The notes beneath the pieces were generated by a model. The model searched no databases. It was not told the origin of the DNA and worked only from the letters and a program-made list of their open reading frames with translations. Source: Lachnospira sp. UBA4346 (GTDB taxonomy: Bacteria; Bacillota; Clostridia; Lachnospirales; Lachnospiraceae). Taken from it: a DNA stretch of 64,000 nt. Below are positions 32,921 to 41,990 of this stretch, piece after piece. The stretch covers positions 1 to 64,000 of the forward strand of contig DGTC01000046.1 of assembly GCA_002394205.1 (NCBI GenBank), given 5' to 3'. The first letter of the stretch is position 1, and every line of letters starts with the position of its first letter. The translations under genes and the position numbers were made by a program.

Positions 32921-34359
32921 TAGTATGCCTTACCCCAATATACCATTTTCTTTGCCGGCTTACCGCAGCATACACATACGTCTGAGAGCTGTTCCTGTGC
33001 AAATGGCATACAACGTGATGTTGCTGTTGTCTCTTCCTTAATCTTATCTTCGCAAGCCTGATCGCCGCACCACATTGCCTTTACAAAACCTGGCTTATTT
33101 GCGATGATTTCCTTGAATTCATCATAATTTGTTGCAACATATGTATGTGCATCTCTATGTGTTCTTGCACGCTCTAACATTTCCTTCTGCATTGTATCAA
33201 GAATTTCTGGAAGTTTTGCTGCAAGTTCATCAATTGCAACTGTAATCTTCTCTCTTGTATCACGACGTACAACAACTGCCTGATTTGCCTGAATATCTCT
33301 AGGTCCCATTTCTACACGAACCGGAATACCACGCATCTCCTGCTCAGAGAACTTCCAGCCAGGGTTCTTGTCACTGTCATCTACCTTAACCTTCAAACCA
33401 GCCTTTACAAGCGTTTCCTTTACTTCATAAGCCTTATCTAATACGCCTTCCTTGTGCTGCATAACCGGGATAATATCCACCTGTGTTGGAGCAATTCTTG
33501 GTGGTAATACAAGACCGGAATCGTCACCGTGTACCATGATAATGGCACCAATCAGACGTGTTGTCATTCCCCATGATGTCTGGTGAACATACTTCAACTT
33601 ATTATCCTTATCTGTGTACTGGATGCCAAATGCCTTTGCAAATCCATCTCCAAAATTGTGGCTTGTACCAGACTGTAATGCCTTACCATCGTGCATCAAT
33701 GCTTCAATTGTGTAAGTCGCCTCTGCACCTGCGAACTTCTCCTTGTCTGTCTTACGTCCACGAACAACTGGCATTGCAAGGACTTCTTCACAGAAACCAG
33801 CATAGAGATTTAACATCTGCTGTGTTCTTTCTTCTGCTTCTTCTGCTGTTGCATGTGCTGTATGGCCTTCCTGCCATAAGAATTCTCTTGAACGAAGGAA
33901 CGGTCTTGTCTCCTTTTCCCAACGTACAACAGAACACCACTGATTATATACCTTTGGCAAATCTCTGTAAGACTGAATCTCATCCTTATAGAAGTCACAG
34001 AATAATGTCTCAGATGTAGGTCTTACACAGAGCTTCTCCTGAAGCGGATTTAATCCACCTAATGTTACCCATGCAACTTCCGGTGCAAATCCTTCTACGT
34101 GATCCTTTTCTCTCTGTAAAAGACTCTCTGGAATGAACATTGGCATGTATACATTCTCAACACCTGTCTCTTTAAATCTGCGGTCAAGCTCATGCTGGAT
34201 ATTTTCCCAAATTGCATATCCTGCCGGCTTAAAAATCATACAGCCCTTTACGCTTGAATATCCCATCAATTCTGCTTTCTTTACAACGTCTGTATACCAC
34301 TGTGCAAAGTCTACGTCCATTGATGTAATTGCTTCTACTAATTTCTTGTTATCTGCCAT
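32920..34359 (-). CDS. proS: Prolyl-tRNA synthetase (archaeal/eukaryal-like short form)
   Basis: A 479-residue class II synthetase of the form lacking the inserted editing domain: MFIPESLLQREKDHVEGFAP, LCVRPTSETLFCDFYKDEI, RWEKETRPFLRSREFLWQEG (motif 2), LIGAIIMVHGDDSGLVLPP (motif 3) and a C-terminal zinc-like CVCCGKPAKKMVYWGKAY, the usual ending of this type. Start at 34359, after AAGGAG; an in-frame extension to 34488 has no family match. It charges tRNA-Pro in the cytoplasm. Confidence 0.96.
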   Translation of the reverse strand: MADNKKLVEAITSMDVDFAQWYTDVVKKAELMGYSSVKGCMIFKPAGYAIWENIQHELDRRFKETGVENVYMPMFIPESLLQREKDHVEGFAPEVAWVTLGGLNPLQEKLCVRPTSETLFCDFYKDEIQSYRDLPKVYNQWCSVVRWEKETRPFLRSREFLWQEGHTAHATAEEAEERTQQMLNLYAGFCEEVLAMPVVRGRKTDKEKFAGAEATYTIEALMHDGKALQSGTSHNFGDGFAKAFGIQYTDKDNKLKYVHQTSWGMTTRLIGAIIMVHGDDSGLVLPPRIAPTQVDIIPVMQHKEGVLDKAYEVKETLVKAGLKVKVDDSDKNPGWKFSEQEMRGIPVRVEMGPRDIQANQAVVVRRDTREKITVAIDELAAKLPEILDTMQKEMLERARTHRDAHTYVATNYDEFKEIIANKPGFVKAMWCGDQACEDKIKEETTATSRCMPFAQEQLSDVCVCCGKPAKKMVYWGKAY

Positions 34360-34465
34360 TTCTTTCTCCTTCTTAACCGCTACTGCGCTCCACCAACCAA
34401 CGGCGGTACAACCCACATATCTCTTTGTATATGCAGACGAGCCTTTCGCTCCATAGCCTTTTTTG

Positions 34466-35650
34466 TTATACGTTCTCAAGTTTACCACGTTCCATACTTG
34501 TTTTCAAGTAACCGATGAGTGCTTTTATCAGAATAAATGATACCGGTCCTAAGATAAAACCAATCACTCCATACACAATGAATCCTGCAAAAATGACGAC
34601 CAGCATGGTAAATGGTGCTATCCCTAACGAATCTCCCATACATTTCGACTCCATAATTTCCCGCACGAAGTACGTGATTAAATAGAGTGAAAATAAAATG
34701 GCTGCCTGTGTTACTTTATGTGTGAGCAACATTATAATCGCCCACGGAATCAGAACCGTTCCGGAACCAAAAATCGGAAGTGCATCGACCACGCCCGTTA
34801 GAATTCCAAACAACACCGCATAAGAATTTTTAAGCAGCACAAAACCTACAATACAGATTGCACTGTTAATCATTAGAATAATCCCCTGCACCTTAAAATA
34901 GACACAGATTAACTTCTTTAATTCTGCAAAAATAAGCTCCAATTCTTCTGAATAAATGCTTTTCTTCCGCCAAGAACGAATCGGCTCTAACAGATTTCCG
35001 AGATACACAACACACATCAGACACACGACAACCGTTCCGATTGCAAATAGTACTTTCCCTGCAATGGGAACGCTCCACTTTAACGCCGTATGAATGGTCG
35101 TTCCACTATCCGTTTTTACTTTTTCAATGAATACAGAAAACACGCGTTCCGCAAGATCCATACAACATCCTGCATGCAGTCCAAACCAGCCATCCATATC
35201 CAGACACACCTTCGCAGACATTTGACGTACCAGAATGAGATAATAGTCCAGATTCTGAACCAATTTTTTTAACTCACAGATTCCCGAAAAGAATAAATAT
35301 CCCAACAGCCCGAAGCAGAGGATTGTTAATATTATCACAATTAAAATAGACGCACAGGTCATTTTTCCCCGAAAGATTCTTGCACACCGACACACCAACG
35401 GTTCAATTGCCAATGCAATCAGATATGCAATCATAAATGGTGCAACGAGAATAAAACAATATTTGAATATCAATATGATTCCACCTACGATTGCTGCACT
35501 CCATAATAATAAACGGATTCGATTCGGCAGTGTCCAATACTCAAATGTATTTGTATCAGAAAACTCCTGTGTTTGCGCTTCTTGTTTCTGATATTTAACT
35601 TGTTGTTTCTGTTTCGTTGATTTCTTATGCTGATTTGTTTCTTTTGGCAT
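34466..35650 (-). CDS. AI-2E family (PerM/YtvI-like) membrane protein
   Basis: A 394-residue protein starting MPKETNQHKKST (GGAG six bases upstream of 35650). A charged N-terminal tail is followed by about eight membrane helices, with the family's LTGVVDALPIFGSGTVLIPW and ITYFVREIMESKCMGDSLGI signatures near the C-terminus. Members are permeases or exporters of varied small solutes; the name AI-2 exporter is not established for this one. It precedes proS on the same strand by 106 bp. Confidence 0.88.
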   Translation of the reverse strand: MPKETNQHKKSTKQKQQVKYQKQEAQTQEFSDTNTFEYWTLPNRIRLLLWSAAIVGGIILIFKYCFILVAPFMIAYLIALAIEPLVCRCARIFRGKMTCASILIVIILTILCFGLLGYLFFSGICELKKLVQNLDYYLILVRQMSAKVCLDMDGWFGLHAGCCMDLAERVFSVFIEKVKTDSGTTIHTALKWSVPIAGKVLFAIGTVVVCLMCVVYLGNLLEPIRSWRKKSIYSEELELIFAELKKLICVYFKVQGIILMINSAICIVGFVLLKNSYAVLFGILTGVVDALPIFGSGTVLIPWAIIMLLTHKVTQAAILFSLYLITYFVREIMESKCMGDSLGIAPFTMLVVIFAGFIVYGVIGFILGPVSFILIKALIGYLKTSMERGKLENV

Positions 35651-35930
35651 AACACACTCCATTCCCTAGCAATTTAACAATTGATGCAGCAATTTTTGTA
35701 ACAATATGGGAAAATGTCATATCTTAATTTAAATTTTCATTTTCATATGTTACATATTGTATGTACATGCGTTATTATCCTTAGTATCTGAATTTGAACG
35801 TCATTTATACGTCAATATAACTGTCTATTATTTCCAATCTATTTTTTAACATTTTTATAGAGTAATTTGTCGTTTGTTACGCTTTGCTCCCTTTATTTCT
35901 ATTTATAGAAACTTTTCTTATAAATCAACA

Positions 35931-35976
35931 AAAGCACCGGGAAAATTTCTTTTACAAGAATTCTCTCCGATGCTTT
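35931..35976 (-). terminator. Terminator downstream of serS
   Basis: AAAGCACCGG (35931-35940) pairs with CCGATGCTTT (35967-35976) with one mismatch and has an inner GAAAATTTC/GAATTCTC pairing; the minus strand continues into a T-rich stretch. I see no gene in 35651-36064. Confidence 0.6.
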
Positions 35977-36006
35977 ATCTGCTTTTTAATATTTACAAAA
36001 TCATAT

Positions 36007-36062
36007 ACTCGAAAGCCCGCACTTTGTGCTTTCTTTAGCTACTTCGCAGCTTTGTTTTCTTG
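36007..36062. repeat. Dispersed repeat with small hairpins, copy 2
   Basis: ACTCGAAAGCCCGCACTTTG onward, the second copy of the element at 31175-31228; it abuts the serS stop codon. Confidence 0.65.
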
Positions 36063-36064
36063 AA

Positions 36065-37348
36065 CTACGCCTGTAACTTATCATGTCCACCCATGTATGG
36101 ACGAAGGGCTTCTGGAATACGAACGCTTCCATCTGCCTGTAAGTTGTTCTCTAAGAATGCGATTAACATTCTAGGTGGTGCAACAACTGTATTATTTAAT
36201 GTATGTGCAAAATATTTATTCTTGTTCTCATCCTGAACTCGAATCTTTAATCTTCTAGCCTGTGCATCTCCTAAGTTTGAACATGAACCAACTTCGAAAT
36301 ACTTCTTCTGTCTTGGTGACCATGCTTCTACGTCGATTGACTTTACCTTTAAGTCAGCTAAATCCCCTGAACAACACTCTAATGTACGAACAGGAATATC
36401 AAGTGAACGGAATAAATCTACTGTATTCTGCCATAACTTTTCAAACCACATCTTGCTCTCTTCCGGCTTACATACAACGATCATTTCCTGCTTCTCGAAC
36501 TGGTGAATACGGTATACACCACGTTCTTCGATACCGTGTGCACCCTTTTCCTTTCTGAAGCAAGGTGAGTAGCTTGTAAGTGTCTTCGGAAGCTGATTTT
36601 CTGGCGTAATTGTATCAATGAACTTACCAATCATAGAATGTTCACTTGTTCCGATTAAATATAAGTCTTCGCCTTCAATCTTATACATCATGGCATCCAT
36701 TTCTTCGAAACTCATAACACCGGTAACAACGTTACTACGAATCATGAATGGAGGTACGCAGTAAGTAAATCCTCTGTCAATCATGAAATCTCTCGCATAT
36801 GAAATAACTGCTGAATGTAATCTGGCAATATCTCCCATTAAATAGTAGAAACCATTACCTGCAACCTTGCCGGCTGCATCTAAGTCAATCCCGTTAAATT
36901 TTGCCATAATATCTGTATGATATGGAACTTCAAAATCAGGAACAACCGGTTCACCAAACTTTTCGATTTCAACATTTTCACTGTCATCCTTACCGATTGG
37001 TACACTTGGATCAATGATGTTTGGAATCTTCATCATAATTTCAGTAACCTTCGCATTTAATTCTGTTTCCTGTGCTTCTAATTCCTTTAAGCGTTCTGCA
37101 TTTGCATTTACCTGAGCCTTAACTTCTTCTGCTTCTTCCTTTTTGCCCTGCCCCATCAATGCACCAATCTGCTTAGAAAGTTTATTTCTGCTTGCTCTTA
37201 ATTCATCTGCTTCTGTCTTTGCAGCTCTTGCTTTTTCATCTAATTCGATAACTTCATCCACCAATGGAAGTTTCTTGTCCTGAAATTTATTCTTAATATT
37301 CTGCTTTACAATATCCGGATTTTCTCTTACAAATTTTAAATCTAACAT
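36065..37348 (-). CDS. serS: Seryl-tRNA synthetase
   Basis: A 427-residue class II synthetase of the usual length. The N-terminal coiled coil (MLDLKFVRENPDIVKQNIKN to about residue 105) reaches the tRNA-Ser long arm; the core has YLIGTSEHSMIGKF, YSPCFRKEKGAHG (motif 2), RIHQFEKQEMIVV, LECCSGDLADLKVKSIDVEA and NNTVVAPPRMLIAFLENN (motif 3). AGGAGG precedes the ATG. Confidence 0.97.
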   Translation of the reverse strand: MLDLKFVRENPDIVKQNIKNKFQDKKLPLVDEVIELDEKARAAKTEADELRASRNKLSKQIGALMGQGKKEEAEEVKAQVNANAERLKELEAQETELNAKVTEIMMKIPNIIDPSVPIGKDDSENVEIEKFGEPVVPDFEVPYHTDIMAKFNGIDLDAAGKVAGNGFYYLMGDIARLHSAVISYARDFMIDRGFTYCVPPFMIRSNVVTGVMSFEEMDAMMYKIEGEDLYLIGTSEHSMIGKFIDTITPENQLPKTLTSYSPCFRKEKGAHGIEERGVYRIHQFEKQEMIVVCKPEESKMWFEKLWQNTVDLFRSLDIPVRTLECCSGDLADLKVKSIDVEAWSPRQKKYFEVGSCSNLGDAQARRLKIRVQDENKNKYFAHTLNNTVVAPPRMLIAFLENNLQADGSVRIPEALRPYMGGHDKLQA

Positions 37349-37501
37349 GTCTTCCTCCTAAATCTTACGCTATGATCATTTTGTATTCTAATCAGCGCAC
37401 CTCTATATTATGCACCTTTTTAACTGAATTTTCCAGCAATTTATGATTATTTTTTAACAAAATACAAAATCTGGTCTTTTGATATTTTATACTGCTATTT
37501 A

Positions 37502-38068
37502 TTATTTTACTTCTTTATCTTCGTACATGACATCATTCATTTTATCGCTCAATTGTACGTCACCAAGTCGTCCTGCAATTGCCTGCTGAAGTGCCTCTTC
37601 TTCCTCTGTTCCTAATTCAGATTCAGCCTTTCCATGTGTAATTTCTTTAATATACGCAAAACTTCCTGTGTTGCTATGCATTACATTCATAAGGTAACCA
37701 TTATTCTGCTTATCTAACAAACACAATGCGAAACTAAGTTTTCCACCCATTTCATAATACGCATCATATTTTACAAGACCAATCTTTTGAAATGCATACT
37801 GCATTTTATCATAAATATCTTTAATTGCTTCTTTATGATTCAATGATGTTTCCTGTAATTGCTTGAAATCTTCTAAATTATCCTTAATTAACTGTTCTAT
37901 TGATGTTCCTTCCGAACCTTCCATAAACGATTTATATTTTTTCTTCATTGATGAAGCCTTTGCAATTGCAATAATTGCCAAAATAATTGCGATTACTGTA
38001 ATTCCGCATAACCCAAGCATGATATACAATGCTTCTACAGAAAACAGTCCAAAGAAGTTAATCTTCAT
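37502..38068 (-). CDS. DUF4446 family membrane protein
   Basis: A 188-residue protein starting MKINFFGLFSVEALYIMLGL; AAGGAG lies 6 bases upstream of this ATG. One N-terminal membrane helix is followed by a coiled-coil/soluble region and the family hallmark GLVKYDAYYEMGGKLSFALC LLDKQNNGYL-like segment. DUF4446 genes commonly sit beside parAB near the origin in Clostridia; the function is unknown. It begins 56 bp after parB on the same strand. Confidence 0.85.
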   Translation of the reverse strand: MKINFFGLFSVEALYIMLGLCGITVIAIILAIIAIAKASSMKKKYKSFMEGSEGTSIEQLIKDNLEDFKQLQETSLNHKEAIKDIYDKMQYAFQKIGLVKYDAYYEMGGKLSFALCLLDKQNNGYLMNVMHSNTGSFAYIKEITHGKAESELGTEEEEALQQAIAGRLGDVQLSDKMNDVMYEDKEVK

Positions 38069-38124
38069 ATACATCTCCTTTTCCTTGTGTATTTTATAAA
38101 ATGATATATTTTTAACGATTTCAT

Positions 38125-39072
38125 TCACTGTCTGGTACGCTTTAACAAATCATAAATGCGTTCCAATTCTTCTTTTGAATAATATTCGATTTCTATTTTT
38201 CCTTTGTCGTTATTTTTATTCTTAATAACAACCTTTGTTCCCATTATCTGATTGAATTTTTCTTCCAAATCACGATAAATAAAATCATTTTCCGGAAGTT
38301 TCTTTGGTTCTTTTGCAGGTTTGTTTAATTCCTTCATCAAACGCTCTGTCTCTCGTACACTGAGCTGTTCATCAAAGATTTTCATTGCAATTTCATATTG
38401 TGTATCCGCATCTTCGATTCCAATAATCGTTCTGGCATGTCCGTTGCTTAACTTTCCTTCCATAACCATATCCTGTACACGTTCGTCCAACTTTAATAAA
38501 CGTAATGAATTTGTAATGGCTGCTCTAGATTTTGCCACACGTTCTGCAACTTCATCCTGCTTTAATTTATAATCTGCAATCAAACGCTGATATGCTCTTG
38601 CTTCTTCAATTGGATTCAAATCTTCTCGCTGAATGTTTTCAATCAATGCAATTTCCATTGCTTCCTGTGTTGTGTATTCTTTGATTACAACCGGAACTTC
38701 CTTTACACCTGCTAATTTGGCAGCTCTCCATCGGCGTTCCCCTGCGATAATTTCATAATATTTATCTTTTTTCTGAACCAATAATGGCTGTAACACACCA
38801 TACTGTTTGATTGACTCTGATAATTCAATCAACGCATCTTCATCAAATGCCTTACGAGGCTGCTCCCTATTTGGCTCAATCAGTGCCAAACGAACCATTG
38901 TTTCTGCCGGTTCTTTTACAATAACTTCTTTCACAACCTCTTTTACAACAACATCCTGCTGTACATTATCCTCTGGAATCAAGGCATCTAATCCTTTGCC
39001 AAGGCCTTTTCCCAATCCTTTCCCCAAACCTTTCGAGGATTTATTATTCTTTTTACCTGTTGGTTTACTCAT
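38125..39072 (-). CDS. parB: Chromosome-partitioning protein ParB
   Basis: A 315-residue CTPase/DNA-binding protein. The N-terminus has the repeated KGLGKG tract before LDALIP; then the CTP-binding ParB/sulfiredoxin domain (IVIAGERRWRAAKLAG-like: YEIIAGERRWRAAKLAGVKE, ALIENIQREDLNPIEEA) and helix-turn-helix (KQDEVAERVAKSRAAITNSL). It loads at parS sites and spreads, working with ParA. The ATG at 39072 is preferred; a GTG four codons earlier is in frame. Confidence 0.96.
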   Translation of the reverse strand: MSKPTGKKNNKSSKGLGKGLGKGLGKGLDALIPEDNVQQDVVVKEVVKEVIVKEPAETMVRLALIEPNREQPRKAFDEDALIELSESIKQYGVLQPLLVQKKDKYYEIIAGERRWRAAKLAGVKEVPVVIKEYTTQEAMEIALIENIQREDLNPIEEARAYQRLIADYKLKQDEVAERVAKSRAAITNSLRLLKLDERVQDMVMEGKLSNGHARTIIGIEDADTQYEIAMKIFDEQLSVRETERLMKELNKPAKEPKKLPENDFIYRDLEEKFNQIMGTKVVIKNKNNDKGKIEIEYYSKEELERIYDLLKRTRQ

Positions 39073-39225
39073 ATCTAGTCTCACTTTCTGATATACAATT
39101 ATACTTTGTCTTTTTGTACTTGCTATTATTTATTATTATATTCATTAACAATTTGCGAATAACCGTTGATTTTCATTTAATATATATTCATCTAACAACA
39201 TATGTATTTATCTAGCCTGCATTAC

Positions 39226-39990
39226 TTATTTCTTGCGATGAATCACTTCTTCTGCTAACAATCTGTAGCTTTCTGCACCACTCGACTTACTGTCATAAAT
39301 ATTAATTGGTAATCCATGGCTCGGTGCTTCTGCCAACCGAATATTTCTAGGAATTATTGTCTTATAGATTGGCTGTTTCAAATTATCTTTTACATTTTCC
39401 ACAACCTGCAATGACAGATTTGTTCTGGAATCATACATCGTAAATACGACTCCTTCTAATTCCAATTTTGGATTCAACTTTTTCTTTACCAAATTAATTG
39501 TATGAATCAACTGTGTAAGTCCTTCCAATGCATAATATTCACACTGAATTGGTACAATTACGGTATTTGAAGCTGTCATAGCATTGACAGTCAACATACT
39601 AAGCGATGGTGGACAATCTAAGATGATAAAATCATACTTATTTTTAATTTGTGCCAAACTGTTTTTCAGAACATATTCTCTGTCCTCTACTCCAATTAGC
39701 TCAATTTCTGCTCCTGCCAGATTCACATTTGAAGGAATAATATCCAAATTTTCAAACGCTTCTTTTACAATTGCCTCTTTAATGCCGATTTCTCTTAAAA
39801 TCACTTCATAAATGGTATTTTCTGCACTATCTTTATCGATTCCAAGTCCACTTGTTGTATTTCCCTGTGGATCCATATCGATTACAAGTACCTTTTTCCC
39901 TGCTTCTGCCAGACATGCCGACAAATTAATTGCTGTCGTTGTTTTACCAACGCCCCCTTTTTGATTGGCAACCGATATAATTCTTCCCAT
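39226..39990 (-). CDS. parA: Chromosome-partitioning ATPase ParA (Soj)
   Basis: A 254-residue ParA/MinD-type ATPase: deviant Walker A QKGGVGKTTTAINL, IDMDPQGNTTSGLG (switch I), FIILDCPPSLSMLTVNAM (Walker B). It binds DNA without sequence specificity when ATP-bound and moves ParB-parS complexes, and in Bacillus also controls DnaA. AGAGGA precedes the ATG. Confidence 0.96.
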   Translation of the reverse strand: MGRIISVANQKGGVGKTTTAINLSACLAEAGKKVLVIDMDPQGNTTSGLGIDKDSAENTIYEVILREIGIKEAIVKEAFENLDIIPSNVNLAGAEIELIGVEDREYVLKNSLAQIKNKYDFIILDCPPSLSMLTVNAMTASNTVIVPIQCEYYALEGLTQLIHTINLVKKKLNPKLELEGVVFTMYDSRTNLSLQVVENVKDNLKQPIYKTIIPRNIRLAEAPSHGLPINIYDSKSSGAESYRLLAEEVIHRKK

Positions 39991-40028
39991 ATCATTCCTC
40001 TTTTCATTGCATTTACTAACTTTTAAAA

Positions 40029-40044
40029 TGTTTCACGTGAAACA
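40029..40044. promoter_or_regulatory. parS site 1 (perfect)
   Basis: TGTTTCACGTGAAACA, the exact 16-bp ParB-binding palindrome, 38 bp upstream of parA. Confidence 0.97.
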
Positions 40045-40136
40045 TTTATATAAATTGCAAAACTCATTATAGCATTAATTTTTTTCGTATTCCATATGAT
40101 TATGATATTTTTTCATATTTTCTATAAAAAACAGAA

Positions 40137-40152
40137 CGTTTCACGTGAAACA
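40137..40152. promoter_or_regulatory. parS site 2 (one mismatch)
   Basis: CGTTTCACGTGAAACA differs from consensus at the first base only. The rest of 40153-40429 shows no gene. Confidence 0.93.
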
Positions 40153-40429
40153 TTTCGTACAAATTTCGAACTAACAAGCAGTACAACTTTATGCCCATTC
40201 GACGCTGCAAGTCATCACACAAGCCTCACAATCATCCGCCAAAGATGAATGGGGACTTTTCCTGTATATCTCAGAATGTAAATAGTCGTTAAATATTTCA
40301 CATATATATATTCGATTGAAAACATATATTATGTAAATTATATACTTTTATGAGCAGCAAACAACACATCGAAACCGCAATCAATTACTTTCGTTAAAGA
40401 TACCACTACGAAATCCCACAAACTAGAAT

Positions 40430-41038
40430 CTACATTCCTATTACTCTCCCTTTTTCAATCAGATCATCTTCCGTAATCTCCCGAATCACTTTACATGGGT
40501 TTCCTGCTGCCACTACATTATCCGGAATATCTTTTGTTACCACAGAACCCCCACCTATAATAGAGCTATTCCCAATATGAACGCCTCCACATACCGTTAC
40601 ATTTGCACCAATCCATACTTTTTCCCCTATCGTAACAGGCTTCGAATAGCCGATGCCTTCTGCACGTTGTATCGGATGTATTGCATGGCCTGCACAGGCT
40701 ATACATGTTCCAGGTCCGATAAATGTACCTGCTCCTATATCAACTGGTGATGTATCAAGAATTACGCAATTGTAATTAATAAATGTCAATCCATGCGTAT
40801 GAATATTAAATCCATAATCACAATGAAAATCCGGTTCAATAAACGTAAGCTCATGACAAGTTCCAAATAACTTTTTCAATATTTTCTTTCTCTTTTCATC
40901 TTCCATTGGTGATGTCTGATTATATTCGTAGCACAACATTTTAGCTTTTTTCTGGTCTTCTGTTGGCATAATCTTATGCTCTGAATAATATGTTTCATTT
41001 TTCTTCATGATTTCAAGAATATCTGTCTTATTTTCCAT
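40430..41038 (-). CDS. Maltose/galactoside-type O-acetyltransferase (LbH family)
   Basis: A 202-residue left-handed beta-helix enzyme. An N-terminal helical segment (YYSEHKIMPTEDQKKAKMLC) precedes hexapeptide repeats (YGFNIHTHGLTFINYNCVIL, GAGTFIGPGTCIACAGHAIH with the catalytic His, GEKVWIGANVTVCGGVHIGN, NPCKVIREI). It would acetylate a sugar from acetyl-CoA as a trimer; the acceptor is uncertain. The gene sits between parS sites 2 and 3. Confidence 0.9.
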   Translation of the reverse strand: MENKTDILEIMKKNETYYSEHKIMPTEDQKKAKMLCYEYNQTSPMEDEKRKKILKKLFGTCHELTFIEPDFHCDYGFNIHTHGLTFINYNCVILDTSPVDIGAGTFIGPGTCIACAGHAIHPIQRAEGIGYSKPVTIGEKVWIGANVTVCGGVHIGNSSIIGGGSVVTKDIPDNVVAAGNPCKVIREITEDDLIEKGRVIGM

Positions 41039-41243
41039 TTATTTAATCCTTTCATAGTTTTCACAGTCATTTAAGCCATCAATAAAACACTCTTTATTGA
41101 ATCAAATAAATGATTGTCAATATAACCCATATTTATATTTGTGATATATGCACATTATATTACATTTATAAGTTTCTCTGTATTATAAACAAAAAAATTT
41201 ATAAAATTATAATTTTCTGCACATTAACTATAATATTCTTTTA

Positions 41244-41259
41244 TGTTTCACGTGAAACA
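41244..41259. promoter_or_regulatory. parS site 3 (perfect)
   Basis: TGTTTCACGTGAAACA, about 1.2 kb from site 1 and next to the terminator of the DegU-like gene. Confidence 0.97.
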
Positions 41260-41260
41260 T

Positions 41261-41299
41261 AAAAGAGGCAGAAGAAACATAATTATTTCTTCTACCTCT
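41261..41299 (-). terminator. Terminator of the DegS/DegU-like operon
   Basis: AGAGG-C-AGAAGAAA pairs with TTTCTTCT-A-CCTCT (13 bp, one mismatch) and the minus strand continues with TTTT directly into parS site 3. Confidence 0.8.
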
Positions 41300-41325
41300 A
41301 TCCACTTTACATATAGTTGGTTCTA

Positions 41326-41970
41326 TTATTTAATTTTCACTAAATTATTCTTAATTGCAAATACTGCTGCCTGCGTTCTATCAGATACCATAATTTTTTT
41401 AAAGATATTTGACACATGATTCTTTACTGTTCTCTCACTGATATTTAATGTAGAAGCAATTTCTTTATTAAACATTCCGCTGGCAAGTAACTTCAACACT
41501 TCTATTTCTCTCTTTGTTAAATCATTAATCTTCTCTTTCATTACATCTCGTTCTGCTAAGTTTGCATTTAGAAGATTTGTCAGAGACGGCTCTATATATG
41601 TCTCACCGGAATATACCGATTCGATTGCTGTAATTAATGTCTGCGAATCCGAATCCTTTAAAATATATCCGTTGCAGCCATTATCAATCGCCTGAACCAA
41701 ATACTCAATCTCTTTATGAATTGTAAGAAAGATTACCTTATTCTCCATATTCTGTTCTCTCATAATACTGAGTACCTTCAAGCCATCTAAATTTGGCATA
41801 TTAATATCTAATAAAACAATATCCGGATTTAATTTATTAACCAAATTTAAACATTCATATCCATCTCCTGCTTCACCAATTACTTCAATCTGGTCACTCA
41901 ATTCCAATAACTGCTTCAATCCCTCTCGTACCATCAAATGGTCATCTGCCAAAATCACTTTAATTGCCAT
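41326..41970 (-). CDS. NarL/LuxR-type response regulator (DegU-like)
   Basis: A 214-residue regulator: receiver with LADDHLMVREGLKQLLE, phospho-Asp in PDIVLLDINMPNLDGL, and a LuxR helix-turn-helix (LTKREIEVLKLLASGMFNKE, IASTLNISERTVKNHVSNIF). Its partner kinase gene ends 20 bp upstream. The pair resembles Bacillus DegU/DegS, which controls exoenzymes, motility and competence; the targets here are unknown. Confidence 0.92.
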   Translation of the reverse strand: MAIKVILADDHLMVREGLKQLLELSDQIEVIGEAGDGYECLNLVNKLNPDIVLLDINMPNLDGLKVLSIMREQNMENKVIFLTIHKEIEYLVQAIDNGCNGYILKDSDSQTLITAIESVYSGETYIEPSLTNLLNANLAERDVMKEKINDLTKREIEVLKLLASGMFNKEIASTLNISERTVKNHVSNIFKKIMVSDRTQAAVFAIKNNLVKIK

Positions 41971-41990
41971 AATTTCCCCTACCTTTTTAT

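Noticed and set aside
34360..34465. Possible T-box leader before proS (GGTTGTACCGCCG resembles the T-box core)
   Set aside because: Only about 106 bp separate it from the upstream gene, with no room for Stem I and no terminator/antiterminator pair.
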